Assembly (NCBI RefSeq): GCF_947492715.1
Contig: NZ_CANLNS010000001.1
Span: forward strand, 1-64,000
Direction: 5' to 3'
Length of the DNA stretch: 64,000 nucleotides
Origin: an uncultured Psychroserpens sp.
GTDB lineage: Bacteria; Bacteroidota; Bacteroidia; Flavobacteriales; Flavobacteriaceae
Shown: piece after piece, positions 29,092-36,659 of the stretch
Position numbering within the stretch: position 1 is the first letter of the stretch
Layout: each line of letters starts with the position of its first letter
Translations under genes and position numbers: made by a program
Notes under the pieces: model-generated
Seen by the model: only the letters and a program-made list of their open reading frames with translations
Databases searched by the model: none
What the model was told of the DNA's origin: nothing

Positions 29092-30123
29092 TTAGTCTAT
29101 ATTGTAAATGGAATTAAGCTTTTGGATTTGCTCTGGTCTTCCTAAAACAATAATTTTTGATTTTGGCACTAACTTCATATCTGCCTCTGGGTTTACAATA
29201 TAATCTCCAGCCTCGTCCTTATAACCAATTACCGTACAGCCCGTTTTTTTTCTGAGGTCTAAATCTCGGATGGTTTTAGTTTTGGTAGCATCGTATAACT
29301 TTTCTATGGATATTTCCTCTATATTAATATTTGCTTTACCAACTATCGACAGGTTATCAATAAATTCTATTAAATCTGGGACAACAACCAAAGACGCCAT
29401 ATGATCTCCACCTATTCTATCTGGCAAAATCACATTATTCGCTCCTGCTAGTTTTAATTTTTGATAGGACGTTTCCTGAGATGCTCGGCTTATAATGTTC
29501 ATATTCGTATTAATTTGCCTAGCAGATAGTACGACAAACAAATTATCAGCATCATTTGGTAATGCCGATATTAAGGTATCTGCTCTATCTATTCCTGCTT
29601 GCAAAAGTATTTCATCTTCATTGGCATTTCCTAAAACAAATGGTACCATTTCACTTTGAAACTTATCCATAATATCTTTGTCCTTTTCAATGACCACAAA
29701 CGGTTTCTTATAAGCTAGAAGTTTTTTGGCTGCCTGTTTGCCATTTCTTCCATAACCACAAATAATGATATGGTTAGCTAAGCTGTCTATTTTCTTTTGC
29801 ATCTTTTTTTGTTTTAGTTCTTCAAAATTGTTCTTGCTTAATATATACTCTGTAATTACCGTAATGGCATAACCAAGAATAACAACGCTTGCCAAGATTA
29901 AAAAAATAGTGAAAATTTTACCTGTATCATCTAGCGGATGCACTTCTTGAAATCCTACCGTAGTAATCGTAATTACGGTCATATATAAAGCATCAACCCA
30001 TGAATAATTAGACATGATTTTAAATCCGATAACCCCAATAAAAAGCAGTATCAACAACAAAAAAACTGCTGTGTAGATTTTAACTCTAAATAGTTTTATC
30101 AAAGGATTTATAGGTTTTATCAC
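29092..30123 (-). CDS. Two-TM potassium channel with RCK (TrkA-N) domain
   Basis: A 343-residue inner-membrane channel of the MthK/Kch plan: TM1 (about 15-35), pore helix and filter (TITTVGFQEV, 53-61), TM2 (about 70-90), then a cytoplasmic Rossmann RCK domain starting HIIICGYGRNGKQAAKKLL and a TrkA-C-like C-terminus. The filter reads TVGFQE in place of the usual TVGYGD, with the second glycine replaced, so K+ selectivity is open to question. The start is GTG at 30123, 11 bp after the PspC-like gene, pointing to an operon with it and DUF2851. Confidence 0.88.
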   Translation of the reverse strand: MIKPINPLIKLFRVKIYTAVFLLLILLFIGVIGFKIMSNYSWVDALYMTVITITTVGFQEVHPLDDTGKIFTIFLILASVVILGYAITVITEYILSKNNFEELKQKKMQKKIDSLANHIIICGYGRNGKQAAKKLLAYKKPFVVIEKDKDIMDKFQSEMVPFVLGNANEDEILLQAGIDRADTLISALPNDADNLFVVLSARQINTNMNIISRASQETSYQKLKLAGANNVILPDRIGGDHMASLVVVPDLIEFIDNLSIVGKANINIEEISIEKLYDATKTKTIRDLDLRKKTGCTVIGYKDEAGDYIVNPEADMKLVPKSKIIVLGRPEQIQKLNSIYNID

Positions 30124-30134
30124 GTGCTAAAAGG

Positions 30135-30362
30135 TTAAAGGTCAAATACTGAAGATCGTTTGGTATAAATAATGTCTTTGATTTTTATCCAAAATGCAAA
30201 AAACAAATACAATGCGAAACCAAAACCAAGTGTAGCAAACGTCAAGTACATAAAAGACGTTCGTACAACCTTTGCTCTTATTCCTAAACGATCTGCTATA
30301 CGTTGGCAAACATAATACCCTCGTTTTTGAAAATAATATAGTATTTGATAAAACTGTTTCAC
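30135..30362 (-). CDS. PspC domain membrane protein
   Basis: A 75-residue protein with the PspC pattern: a short amphipathic part (VCQRIADRLGIRAKVVR) followed by one transmembrane segment (FMYLTFATLGFGFALYLFFAFWI). PspC-like proteins sense envelope stress in enteric bacteria; here no other phage-shock genes are near, so the role is open. The start is GTG at 30362. A second overlapping frame at 30142-30369 is rejected because it lacks any family match. Confidence 0.8.
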   Translation of the reverse strand: MKQFYQILYYFQKRGYYVCQRIADRLGIRAKVVRTSFMYLTFATLGFGFALYLFFAFWIKIKDIIYTKRSSVFDL

Positions 30363-30377
30363 ACCGCAATTTAAACT

Positions 30378-31649
30378 TTATTTACTTAAAAGTGAATTCC
30401 CAATCGCACATTTTAAACACTTGTTTTTATCACAATATTCTGTTTTTAGCTGAATTAATGCTTGAGAAGTCATTGCAGAATTCGAAACGAGCTTCAACTT
30501 GCCAAAACCTTCAACTATCGTATTTTTTTCTGAGGCAATTTCTTTTATAATATTAAAGATGTTTTCGTGATCTGAATGTCCTTTTTGATTTGTGTAATAA
30601 AACTTCAAGGGCAATACTGTATTTATTATAAGTAAATCCATAAAGGTTTTAGTTGTTTGTTTTTTTGATTGCTTAGAACTTTTACTAAATGTAAAATGAG
30701 ACTCCCAAAATAATGATGCCTCAGTGCCAAACAACTTATAAAAGTCTGAAAGTTTATCAAGTGACATTGCCTTAGAAAAAACTGCATGCTCTCTATGATA
30801 TAAATTGGCTAATTGTGATAATCTTATCGTTGGAAAATTTGAAGGCCGTAATCGAAAAAATTGAAATGGGATTACTCCATAATTATTTAATCCAAATTTT
30901 TGCTTAAGAAACTGGTATTCTTTTTGAAGATTATTATAATAAACAGCGCTACTTTTATCATCTAATAATCCAGCTTGTCCAAATAGCAGTGCTTCTAATG
31001 TTAATAATTGCGTGTGCGATTTTCTTATAATTACATATGGAATAGAATGGGCCAAACTAAAAAAAGATTCACCATTGACTTTAAGCCCGAAATTCCTAGC
31101 TAGTAGTTTAAATAATACAGCTTCCCAGTCATTTTTTGAAGATTTAAGTAGATCTTCAATCATTTTGGATTTTCGTTCTAGACGCTCTATGTAAAGGCGT
31201 TCAAACCAATTATTCAAAACAAATGTAGACACATTTGAACAGTCCTTTTCACAATTAATCCAAGCATTCTTTGAACTCAAAAGACGTTGATAGTTTTTAA
31301 ATACGCTAGGTTTGATAAGAGGCTTGAGTACCAAGGTTGGAATGATTGAGTTGTCTTTTCTGAAAATTTCTGTATCATGATCATAGACCACGTGCAAAAT
31401 CACATTATCATAAGTACAATCTTTTTCATGCCCATGAACATACCAATCACTAGATTTCACATGAATCTCTATGTTTCCAACCCAAAGTTGCTGATTAATA
31501 CGCAACTGACCGTTGAAAAAATCTGGACCGCTATTGGAATTCAATCTTCCACCCGAAATTATTTGCAACGGTTCTTGTTGCGTAGTTTGTAAATTGAGAA
31601 CATCGAATTTCTTGTACATCCATACATAATGAAGAAACTCTTCTTTCAT
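30378..31649 (-). CDS. DUF2851 family protein
   Basis: A 423-residue protein of unknown function, conserved in Bacteroidota. Family stretches are MKEEFLHYVWMYKKFD, GRLNSNSGPDFFNGQLRI, GNIEIHVKSSDWYVHGHEKD and LHVVYDHD; the N-terminal half has the look of a nuclease-like fold with invariant Asn, Asp, Glu and His, but I cannot prove activity. The C-terminal four cysteines (YCDKNKCLKCAIG) may bind zinc. It heads an operon with the PspC and K+ channel genes. Its promoter lies so close that the mRNA may be leaderless. Confidence 0.85.
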   Translation of the reverse strand: MKEEFLHYVWMYKKFDVLNLQTTQQEPLQIISGGRLNSNSGPDFFNGQLRINQQLWVGNIEIHVKSSDWYVHGHEKDCTYDNVILHVVYDHDTEIFRKDNSIIPTLVLKPLIKPSVFKNYQRLLSSKNAWINCEKDCSNVSTFVLNNWFERLYIERLERKSKMIEDLLKSSKNDWEAVLFKLLARNFGLKVNGESFFSLAHSIPYVIIRKSHTQLLTLEALLFGQAGLLDDKSSAVYYNNLQKEYQFLKQKFGLNNYGVIPFQFFRLRPSNFPTIRLSQLANLYHREHAVFSKAMSLDKLSDFYKLFGTEASLFWESHFTFSKSSKQSKKQTTKTFMDLLIINTVLPLKFYYTNQKGHSDHENIFNIIKEIASEKNTIVEGFGKLKLVSNSAMTSQALIQLKTEYCDKNKCLKCAIGNSLLSK

Positions 31650-31653
31650 AAAA

Positions 31654-31683
31654 CAAATATATAGAAAATTTTCTATATATCAA
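31654..31683 (-). promoter_or_regulatory. DUF2851 operon promoter with overlapping palindrome
   Basis: Minus strand: TTG (31683-31681), 19 bp, TATATTTG (31661-31654), ending five bases before the ATG at 31649. A perfect 24-nt palindrome at 31657-31680 (arms ATATATAGAAAA and complement) fills the spacer and overlaps the -7 box, an arrangement that would suit a repressor. Confidence 0.65.
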
Positions 31684-31764
31684 TATAATCTCATTTATAA
31701 ATTACTAACATTTCTGGTTGGCATGAAAAGTGTAGCTAAAATATAACTAACCAATTATAAAATA

Positions 31765-32283
31765 ATGATTTGTTCAAAACACCAAATTCTTTGCATCTTT
31801 ATTAGTGTTTTTATTCTGTCTTCTTGTGCTAATGAAAAGAAAGCACCTTTCAAAATGCCTAAAAATGCTATCCGTTTAATTGCTGGAGATTCTGCTAAAG
31901 TTTGGAAACTCGCAAAACGCACAAACAATAATGTACGAATGAACATGGGAGATTGCTTTTTATCTTATAGAGTGACTTATAAAACCGACAGTACGATGCA
32001 CGACAATAACGGCCATTTTAGTGATTGCGGTGAGACCCTTACAACGAATTGGACACTATACTCCTCAGATGATGGTTATCCATACATAAAGCTTAAAGGA
32101 GGGCAACTTCAAAAGTTATTACATTTAGATGTGAACTATAAATTCTTTAAAATTTTAGACCTTAGTGAAGCACAATTGGTTTTAGAATTTAGACATAAAC
32201 AGTTTTCTTCGAAAGAAAGCACTATTGTTGATGTGTTAGTTCCAGATAGTGTATCGATAAAAAACAGAAATTTTCATTGGTAA
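31765..32283 (+). CDS. Hypothetical lipocalin-like lipoprotein
   Basis: A 172-residue lipoprotein: signal peptide with lipobox LSSC (C21) and a predicted mature beta-rich domain. The pattern KVWKLAKRTNN, GDCFLSYRVTYKTDSTM, TTNWTLYSSDDGYPYIKLKGG and LDLSEAQLVLEFRH resembles the Bacteroidota lipocalin-like families, which bind unknown hydrophobic ligands, but there is no decisive motif. It lies 39 bp upstream of the M23 peptidase gene and diverges from the DUF2851 operon. Confidence 0.7.
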   Translation: MICSKHQILCIFISVFILSSCANEKKAPFKMPKNAIRLIAGDSAKVWKLAKRTNNNVRMNMGDCFLSYRVTYKTDSTMHDNNGHFSDCGETLTTNWTLYSSDDGYPYIKLKGGQLQKLLHLDVNYKFFKILDLSEAQLVLEFRHKQFSSKESTIVDVLVPDSVSIKNRNFHW

Positions 32284-32322
32284 CCGCCTGTAACAAAATC
32301 GATATCAGTACATCTATGTAGT

Positions 32323-33150
32323 ATGAAATTACTTTATTACGTTATCATTTTTACATTAATATCTAAGTTTAGTTTCGGGCAAAAAGCAAAAAACCAACCT
32401 TTTTCTTATGACGATGAAATAGAATTTTATTGGAAGACTGAAGGGGATAGCTTAAAACTTAAAGCTAAAAACAAACTGTTAATCGCCACTGAAATTATCA
32501 TAAGAGATAGAAAAACAAATAACGAATTGTTTTCTAAATTACTAAAAGCGCAGGATAGTATCGTTGTTATTTCCTACGAGCTTAACACATCGGATACAGT
32601 CATCGCAAAACGCTTTAATGACAGTCTTAAAGTTGGTTATTATTATGGACATAAATCGCTTATAAATCCTGATACAAGCTATCAGTATCGACTACCCTTT
32701 CAAGAGGGCAAAAAATATAGTGTAAGTCAAAGTTTTGGAGGAAAATCGTCGCACAGCAAACCAACGTCATTGTTCGCTATTGATTTTCAAATGGATATAG
32801 GTGAACCAGTCTATGCCGCTAGAGAGGGACTTGTTGTACAGGTTATTGATTGGTTTAATCTACATGGCGACAAATCATTTGTTAAGAAAGCAAACAGAAT
32901 AGTAGTTTTGCATGATGATGGTACAATGGCATCATATGTTCATCTCGACTACAAAGGTAGTTTTGTAAAGATTGGAGATCGTATCGTAAAAGGTCAAAAA
33001 ATTGGAGTTTCAGGTTTAACTGGTTTCACTAGTGGGCCTCATTTGCATTTTGTAGTTAGAAAAGAAAGAGACCTTGCTATTCCAATATACTTTGAAGGTT
33101 ATCCAAATAAAGAATTAAAGAAAAGAAAACGCTATAAAGTTAAAAATTAA
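32323..33150 (+). CDS. M23 family metallopeptidase
   Basis: A 275-residue secreted peptidase-like protein with a signal peptide (LLYYVIIFTLISKFSFGQ). The LytM/M23 domain is in the C-terminal half: SHSKPTSLFAIDFQMD, with His and Asp as first zinc ligands, GEPVYAAREGLVVQV, and the GPHLHFVV motif (HxH). Family members cut peptidoglycan cross-bridges or act as activators. The N-terminal 110 residues (DDEIEFYWKTEGDSLKLKAKN) form a beta-rich domain of unknown role. It ends exactly where the convergent lipB ends, with no spacer. Confidence 0.85.
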   Translation: MKLLYYVIIFTLISKFSFGQKAKNQPFSYDDEIEFYWKTEGDSLKLKAKNKLLIATEIIIRDRKTNNELFSKLLKAQDSIVVISYELNTSDTVIAKRFNDSLKVGYYYGHKSLINPDTSYQYRLPFQEGKKYSVSQSFGGKSSHSKPTSLFAIDFQMDIGEPVYAAREGLVVQVIDWFNLHGDKSFVKKANRIVVLHDDGTMASYVHLDYKGSFVKIGDRIVKGQKIGVSGLTGFTSGPHLHFVVRKERDLAIPIYFEGYPNKELKKRKRYKVKN

Positions 33151-33849
33151 CTAGACAAATGTGGCTTCAAAAAGTGCTTTAAAATGTTTGAGCAGTTTCT
33201 CTTTTACCTCATCCTCATTAACCCTATCAACACCTAATTCTACATTTAAGGATGTGACAGCTTTCCCTCTAATTCCACAAGGGATAATATTATCAAAATA
33301 CCCCAAATTAGCATTAACATTAAGAGCAAAACCATGCATGGTCACCCAGCGACTAGCACGTACTCCCATGGCACAAATTTTCCGTGCAAATGGTGTTCCA
33401 ACATCAAGCCAAACTCCTGTTTCGCCAGGACTTCGTTTGGTTTCTAACCCATATTCTGCTAGGGTAAGAATGATAACTTCTTCCAGAAATCTAAGATATT
33501 TATGAATGTCTGTAAAGAAATTATCTAAATCTAAAATAGGGTAACCCACAATTTGCCCAGGGCCATGATAGGTAATATCTCCTCCTCTATTTATTTTATA
33601 GAATGTAGCTCCTTTTTGAGTAAGCTGTTCTTCAGATAAAAGCATATTAGAAACATCTCCGCTTTTGCCTAAAGTATAAACATGAGGATGCTCTACAAAC
33701 AGAAAGTAATTATCTGTTTCCAATCCAGCATCCTCACGTCTATTTTTAATTTTAGTATCTAAAATCCCTTTAAAAAGTTGTTCTTGGTAATCCCAAGTTT
33801 CTTTAAAGTCTTTAGTTCCTAAATCTTCAAGTTTTATGTTTTTATTCAA
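33151..33849 (-). CDS. lipB: Lipoyl(octanoyl) transferase
   Basis: LipB moves the octanoyl group from ACP to the lipoyl domains of 2-oxoacid dehydrogenases and GcvH; 232 residues. Motifs: EHPHVYTLGKSGD, INRGGDITYHGPGQ, KICAMGVRASRWVTMHGFALN and the catalytic Cys in IIPCGIRGKAVT. The frame opens with TTG at 33849 (MNKNIKLEDLG), four bases after the upstream lipoprotein stop; the sequence from there resembles family N-termini, so TTG is accepted. lipA is not in the window. Confidence 0.94.
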   Translation of the reverse strand: MNKNIKLEDLGTKDFKETWDYQEQLFKGILDTKIKNRREDAGLETDNYFLFVEHPHVYTLGKSGDVSNMLLSEEQLTQKGATFYKINRGGDITYHGPGQIVGYPILDLDNFFTDIHKYLRFLEEVIILTLAEYGLETKRSPGETGVWLDVGTPFARKICAMGVRASRWVTMHGFALNVNANLGYFDNIIPCGIRGKAVTSLNVELGVDRVNEDEVKEKLLKHFKALFEATFV

Positions 33850-33853
33850 TAGT

Positions 33854-34642
33854 CTAATCTTCTAGTACCACGTCTAAAACCATCTTTTCAGGTGATTTTA
33901 TCATTTCGATAAAGTTCATTTTTAGCCGTACTGTTTTCCTATCCTTGCTAATTTCGGCATTTTTATTAGTCACAGATTTAATAGGCTTCGGAAAGTTATA
34001 AATTACAGTATAACTCATAGCTTCAAACATTTCTTTAGCTTCTCCCATTTCAGAAATCTCTGTGTTCAAAGCTTCAAAATCTTGATCGGACTTTTTATAT
34101 CCTTCTTTTAAACTTCTTGAGAATGTTTTTCCATCATAGGAAAAATCGATATACTCAAACATACCTTCAGATGCCTTTGCCACTTGACTTTCTCCCATTT
34201 TTGAAAATGATGGGTCTCCCTTAGAGTTTAGAGATTTAGCATTCTCTATATTTTCTAAGGTTTCAGGAAGTTCTGCTAAACTCTTAAAAGATGATCCTAT
34301 GCCAATATTAAACAGACCTTCTTCCTGATCCATTTTCATACGCATTACAATATTTTCTAATGCTTTGAGTTTATCTTGTTCTTCTTGAGGTAATTTCGAA
34401 ATACTATCTGCCTTTTCTGTCAACATATCTTTAAAATAGATAATACTATCCATCTTTACATTTTCCTTTCCTTCGTCACTTTGGCCTCCGCCCATTTTCT
34501 CTTCTACGGTTTTCATGACTTCCCCCATATCATAACTCATGATAAACTCACCAGAGCCATCTTCGTTAAATGTAATTTCTTCAGTAAAGTTGCAACTTGT
34601 TAATAATAAAAGACTTGCTACTACAAATAAATATCGTTTCAT
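33854..34642 (-). CDS. Hypothetical lipoprotein
   Basis: A 262-residue lipoprotein with lipobox LTSC (C17). The mature part starts FTEEITFNEDGSGEFIMSYD, a beta-hairpin opening seen in several Bacteroidota lipoproteins (sometimes annotated as DUF-type or LppM-like), followed by a charged helical region rich in Glu and Lys. No catalytic motif is seen. It is four bases upstream of lipB, likely co-transcribed; no functional link is evident. Confidence 0.72.
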   Translation of the reverse strand: MKRYLFVVASLLLLTSCNFTEEITFNEDGSGEFIMSYDMGEVMKTVEEKMGGGQSDEGKENVKMDSIIYFKDMLTEKADSISKLPQEEQDKLKALENIVMRMKMDQEEGLFNIGIGSSFKSLAELPETLENIENAKSLNSKGDPSFSKMGESQVAKASEGMFEYIDFSYDGKTFSRSLKEGYKKSDQDFEALNTEISEMGEAKEMFEAMSYTVIYNFPKPIKSVTNKNAEISKDRKTVRLKMNFIEMIKSPEKMVLDVVLED

Positions 34643-34680
34643 TTTAAAATATAATTGATTAAGAAACGCAAAGATACAAT

Positions 34681-34839
34681 TTATCTTTCAGGATTGTTAA
34701 GAATAACTAAAGCTGCTATTACTCCAGGAACCCAGCCACAAATCCACAGTAGAAAAACAATGAAAATTGACCCACATCCTTTTCCAATAACCGATAAAGG
34801 CGGAAAAATGATTGCGAGTATTACTCTCCAAAAACTCAT
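34681..34839 (-). CDS. YqaE/Pmp3-family small membrane protein
   Basis: A 52-residue gene found by reading the minus strand. The product begins MSFWRVILAIIFPPLSVIGK, contains GCGSIFIVFLLWICGWVPG and ends VILNNPER. The IFPPLSV motif, the glycine-rich turn and the second helix with GWVPG are diagnostic of the UPF0057/YqaE/Pmp3 family of two-TM proteins, associated with membrane potential and salt or cold stress in yeast and plants. It lies 38 bp upstream of the lipoprotein-lipB pair and diverges from the LuxR-type gene. Confidence 0.92.
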   Translation of the reverse strand: MSFWRVILAIIFPPLSVIGKGCGSIFIVFLLWICGWVPGVIAALVILNNPER

Positions 34840-34960
34840 AATTTAATTTTTTTGATGATTGATGATGTAACTATAGGACGTTATCTTTAAACAATTGTTA
34901 CATTTCAATTTATTTGAACTTCACATTTCCTATTAATTAAAAAAATACTAGTTTAGTGCT

Positions 34961-36019
34961 GTGAGACACCTACTCTATATACTTATATTTATTTGCTTTG
35001 GAACGGCTGCTACAGCTCAACATAATTTTAAAGGTTATATTGACAACAACCGCTGGCAAAACGAGGTTTACCTCTCTGTGATTGAAGATTATCGTACACT
35101 TGATGGCATTAATGACGAGCAAATTATAACTAAAACATCAACAAACGCCGATGGCTTTTTTCAATTTACTGGTAATCAACTAGATCCTAATCAAAAAATA
35201 TACAAGTTACATGTAGATAACTGTACATCTTTTAATCAAGGCAGTAATCACTTTGAAGGGCATTGCACAGATAGTAAAGACATTCTCTTTATTGCAAAAC
35301 GTACAGACACTATTACATTTCCTCTTTCGTTTGATGCTCAAATGTTTTGCGACATTATTTCTAATAATCCTAGAACTGCTGCATTTATTAAGGTAGACTC
35401 TCTAAAAGAAGAAATGAAGTTTGCTTATTCAGAGTTTCGAAGTAAAGCCAATAGAGATCTCAATAACAAAAAATGGTTTAAAACCCTCCAAGATTTTGGA
35501 GAAACACTTGATGAACCTTTGGCCGAACTATACATTTATGCTTTTTTATCTGATCGCGGCAATCAATTTCACAACTATTATCTTGAGGATTTAAAATCTA
35601 ATAACTACTATGACGAATTACTTGGTCGTCTACAAGATGATTATCCTAATTCGTCATATGCGAAACAGTATGAAGCCGAATTAACCTCCGATAAATTTAT
35701 TGTATCACCCTCTGATTACAAATCTGATTTTAACTGGACTTATCTCTTAATAGGATTATTAATACTATCACTTTTAGCTAACGTTTGGTTTATTACTTCG
35801 GTAAAAAAAAGAAAAGCAAAACAACAAAGCCAAGCCAAAGAGCAACTTACAAAACAAGAACAAAATGTGTTAGACCTTTTACTAGACAATAAAACGAATA
35901 AAGACATTGCCGACGCCCTTTTTGTTAGTGTAAGTACTGTAAAAACACACGTAAACAACGTTTATAAGAAATTAAACGTCAACTCAAGAGACGAACTAAA
36001 ATCACTGTTTAACAGTTAG
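34961..36019 (+). CDS. Membrane-anchored LuxR-type transcriptional regulator
   Basis: A 352-residue one-component regulator candidate: signal peptide (residues 1-20, ending TAQ), a periplasmic domain (21-258) that begins like a carboxypeptidase-regulatory or thioredoxin-N domain (HNFKGYIDNNRWQNEVYLSVI), one transmembrane helix (259-281) and a cytoplasmic LuxR/GerE helix-turn-helix (295-350; LTKQEQNVLDLLLDNKTNKD, ADALFVSVSTVKTHVNNVY). There is no receiver domain. The start is GTG at 34961, placed directly before the signal peptide. Targets are unknown; the divergent YqaE gene and downstream DUF1573 gene are candidates. Confidence 0.85.
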   Translation: MRHLLYILIFICFGTAATAQHNFKGYIDNNRWQNEVYLSVIEDYRTLDGINDEQIITKTSTNADGFFQFTGNQLDPNQKIYKLHVDNCTSFNQGSNHFEGHCTDSKDILFIAKRTDTITFPLSFDAQMFCDIISNNPRTAAFIKVDSLKEEMKFAYSEFRSKANRDLNNKKWFKTLQDFGETLDEPLAELYIYAFLSDRGNQFHNYYLEDLKSNNYYDELLGRLQDDYPNSSYAKQYEAELTSDKFIVSPSDYKSDFNWTYLLIGLLILSLLANVWFITSVKKRKAKQQSQAKEQLTKQEQNVLDLLLDNKTNKDIADALFVSVSTVKTHVNNVYKKLNVNSRDELKSLFNS

Positions 36020-36128
36020 TTACAAATTTCAACCCAGGTACTAGTACTCATTTCAACCTTAACTTTCACAAATTTCACATCAATAATCTAGATGTTTGTT
36101 TTCATATTAATCATTTAAAATTTCAATT

Positions 36129-36536
36129 ATGAAACGAACATTAAACATTGCAATCTTACTAGTACTAACACTAGGTTTATTTAATGCTGCTCCAGCAGAA
36201 TTTTACAACTATGACACAAAAGTTGCCGTAATCAAATTTAAAACCGAAACGGTTGATTATGGAACCATAACTCAAAATTCTGATGGCACAAGACTTTTTA
36301 GTTTTACAAATACGGGAGATGCACCTTTATTAATTACTAAGGTAAAAACGAGTTGTGGGTGTACTGTACCAAGCTATTCTAAAACTCCTATCATGCCAGG
36401 TGAATCTGGGGAGTTAAGTATTAAGTATGACACTAAGAGACTTGGTGCTTTTACCAAGACCATTACTGTAACATCTAATGCTGAAGGTGGTAACAAAATT
36501 CTTAAAATCAAAGGAAACATCGTCGCATCGAAGTAA
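36129..36536 (+). CDS. DUF1573 domain secreted protein
   Basis: A 135-residue secreted protein. The signal peptide (MKRTLNIAILLVLTLGLFNAAP) is followed by one Ig-like DUF1573 domain: DYGTITQNSDGTRLFSFTNTG, KTSCGCTVPSYSKTPIMPGESG and GAFTKTITVTSNAEGG. The CGCT cysteine pair is typical. These domains are abundant in Bacteroidota and thought to be structural or adhesive modules; the function is not known. It stands between the LuxR-type regulator and the thioredoxin-TPR gene. Confidence 0.87.
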   Translation: MKRTLNIAILLVLTLGLFNAAPAEFYNYDTKVAVIKFKTETVDYGTITQNSDGTRLFSFTNTGDAPLLITKVKTSCGCTVPSYSKTPIMPGESGELSIKYDTKRLGAFTKTITVTSNAEGGNKILKIKGNIVASK

Positions 36537-36561
36537 TTCGTTTTAGTTTTTACATCTACGC

Positions 36562-36619
36562 TTTGAGCAGCGTCAAAACACGTCAGGATTTGATTATAAT
36601 TTTTTTGACGATGCTCAAA
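36562..36619. repeat. Long imperfect inverted repeat
   Basis: Arms TTTGAGCAGCGTCAAAA (36562-36578) and TTTTGACGATGCTCAAA (36603-36619) pair over 17 positions with one mismatch around a 24-nt loop. There is no T-run after either end, so a simple terminator is not clear; it could be an RNA structure at the end of the DUF1573 message or a small dispersed palindrome. Confidence 0.65.
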
Positions 36620-36659
36620 AAGGGTAGGTTACTTTTCCTTATTAATATAAACCATCATC

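Noticed and set aside
30142-30369. Alternative 75-codon frame over the PspC-like gene
   Set aside because: No PspC pattern in this frame, while the frame 30135-30362 matches the family.
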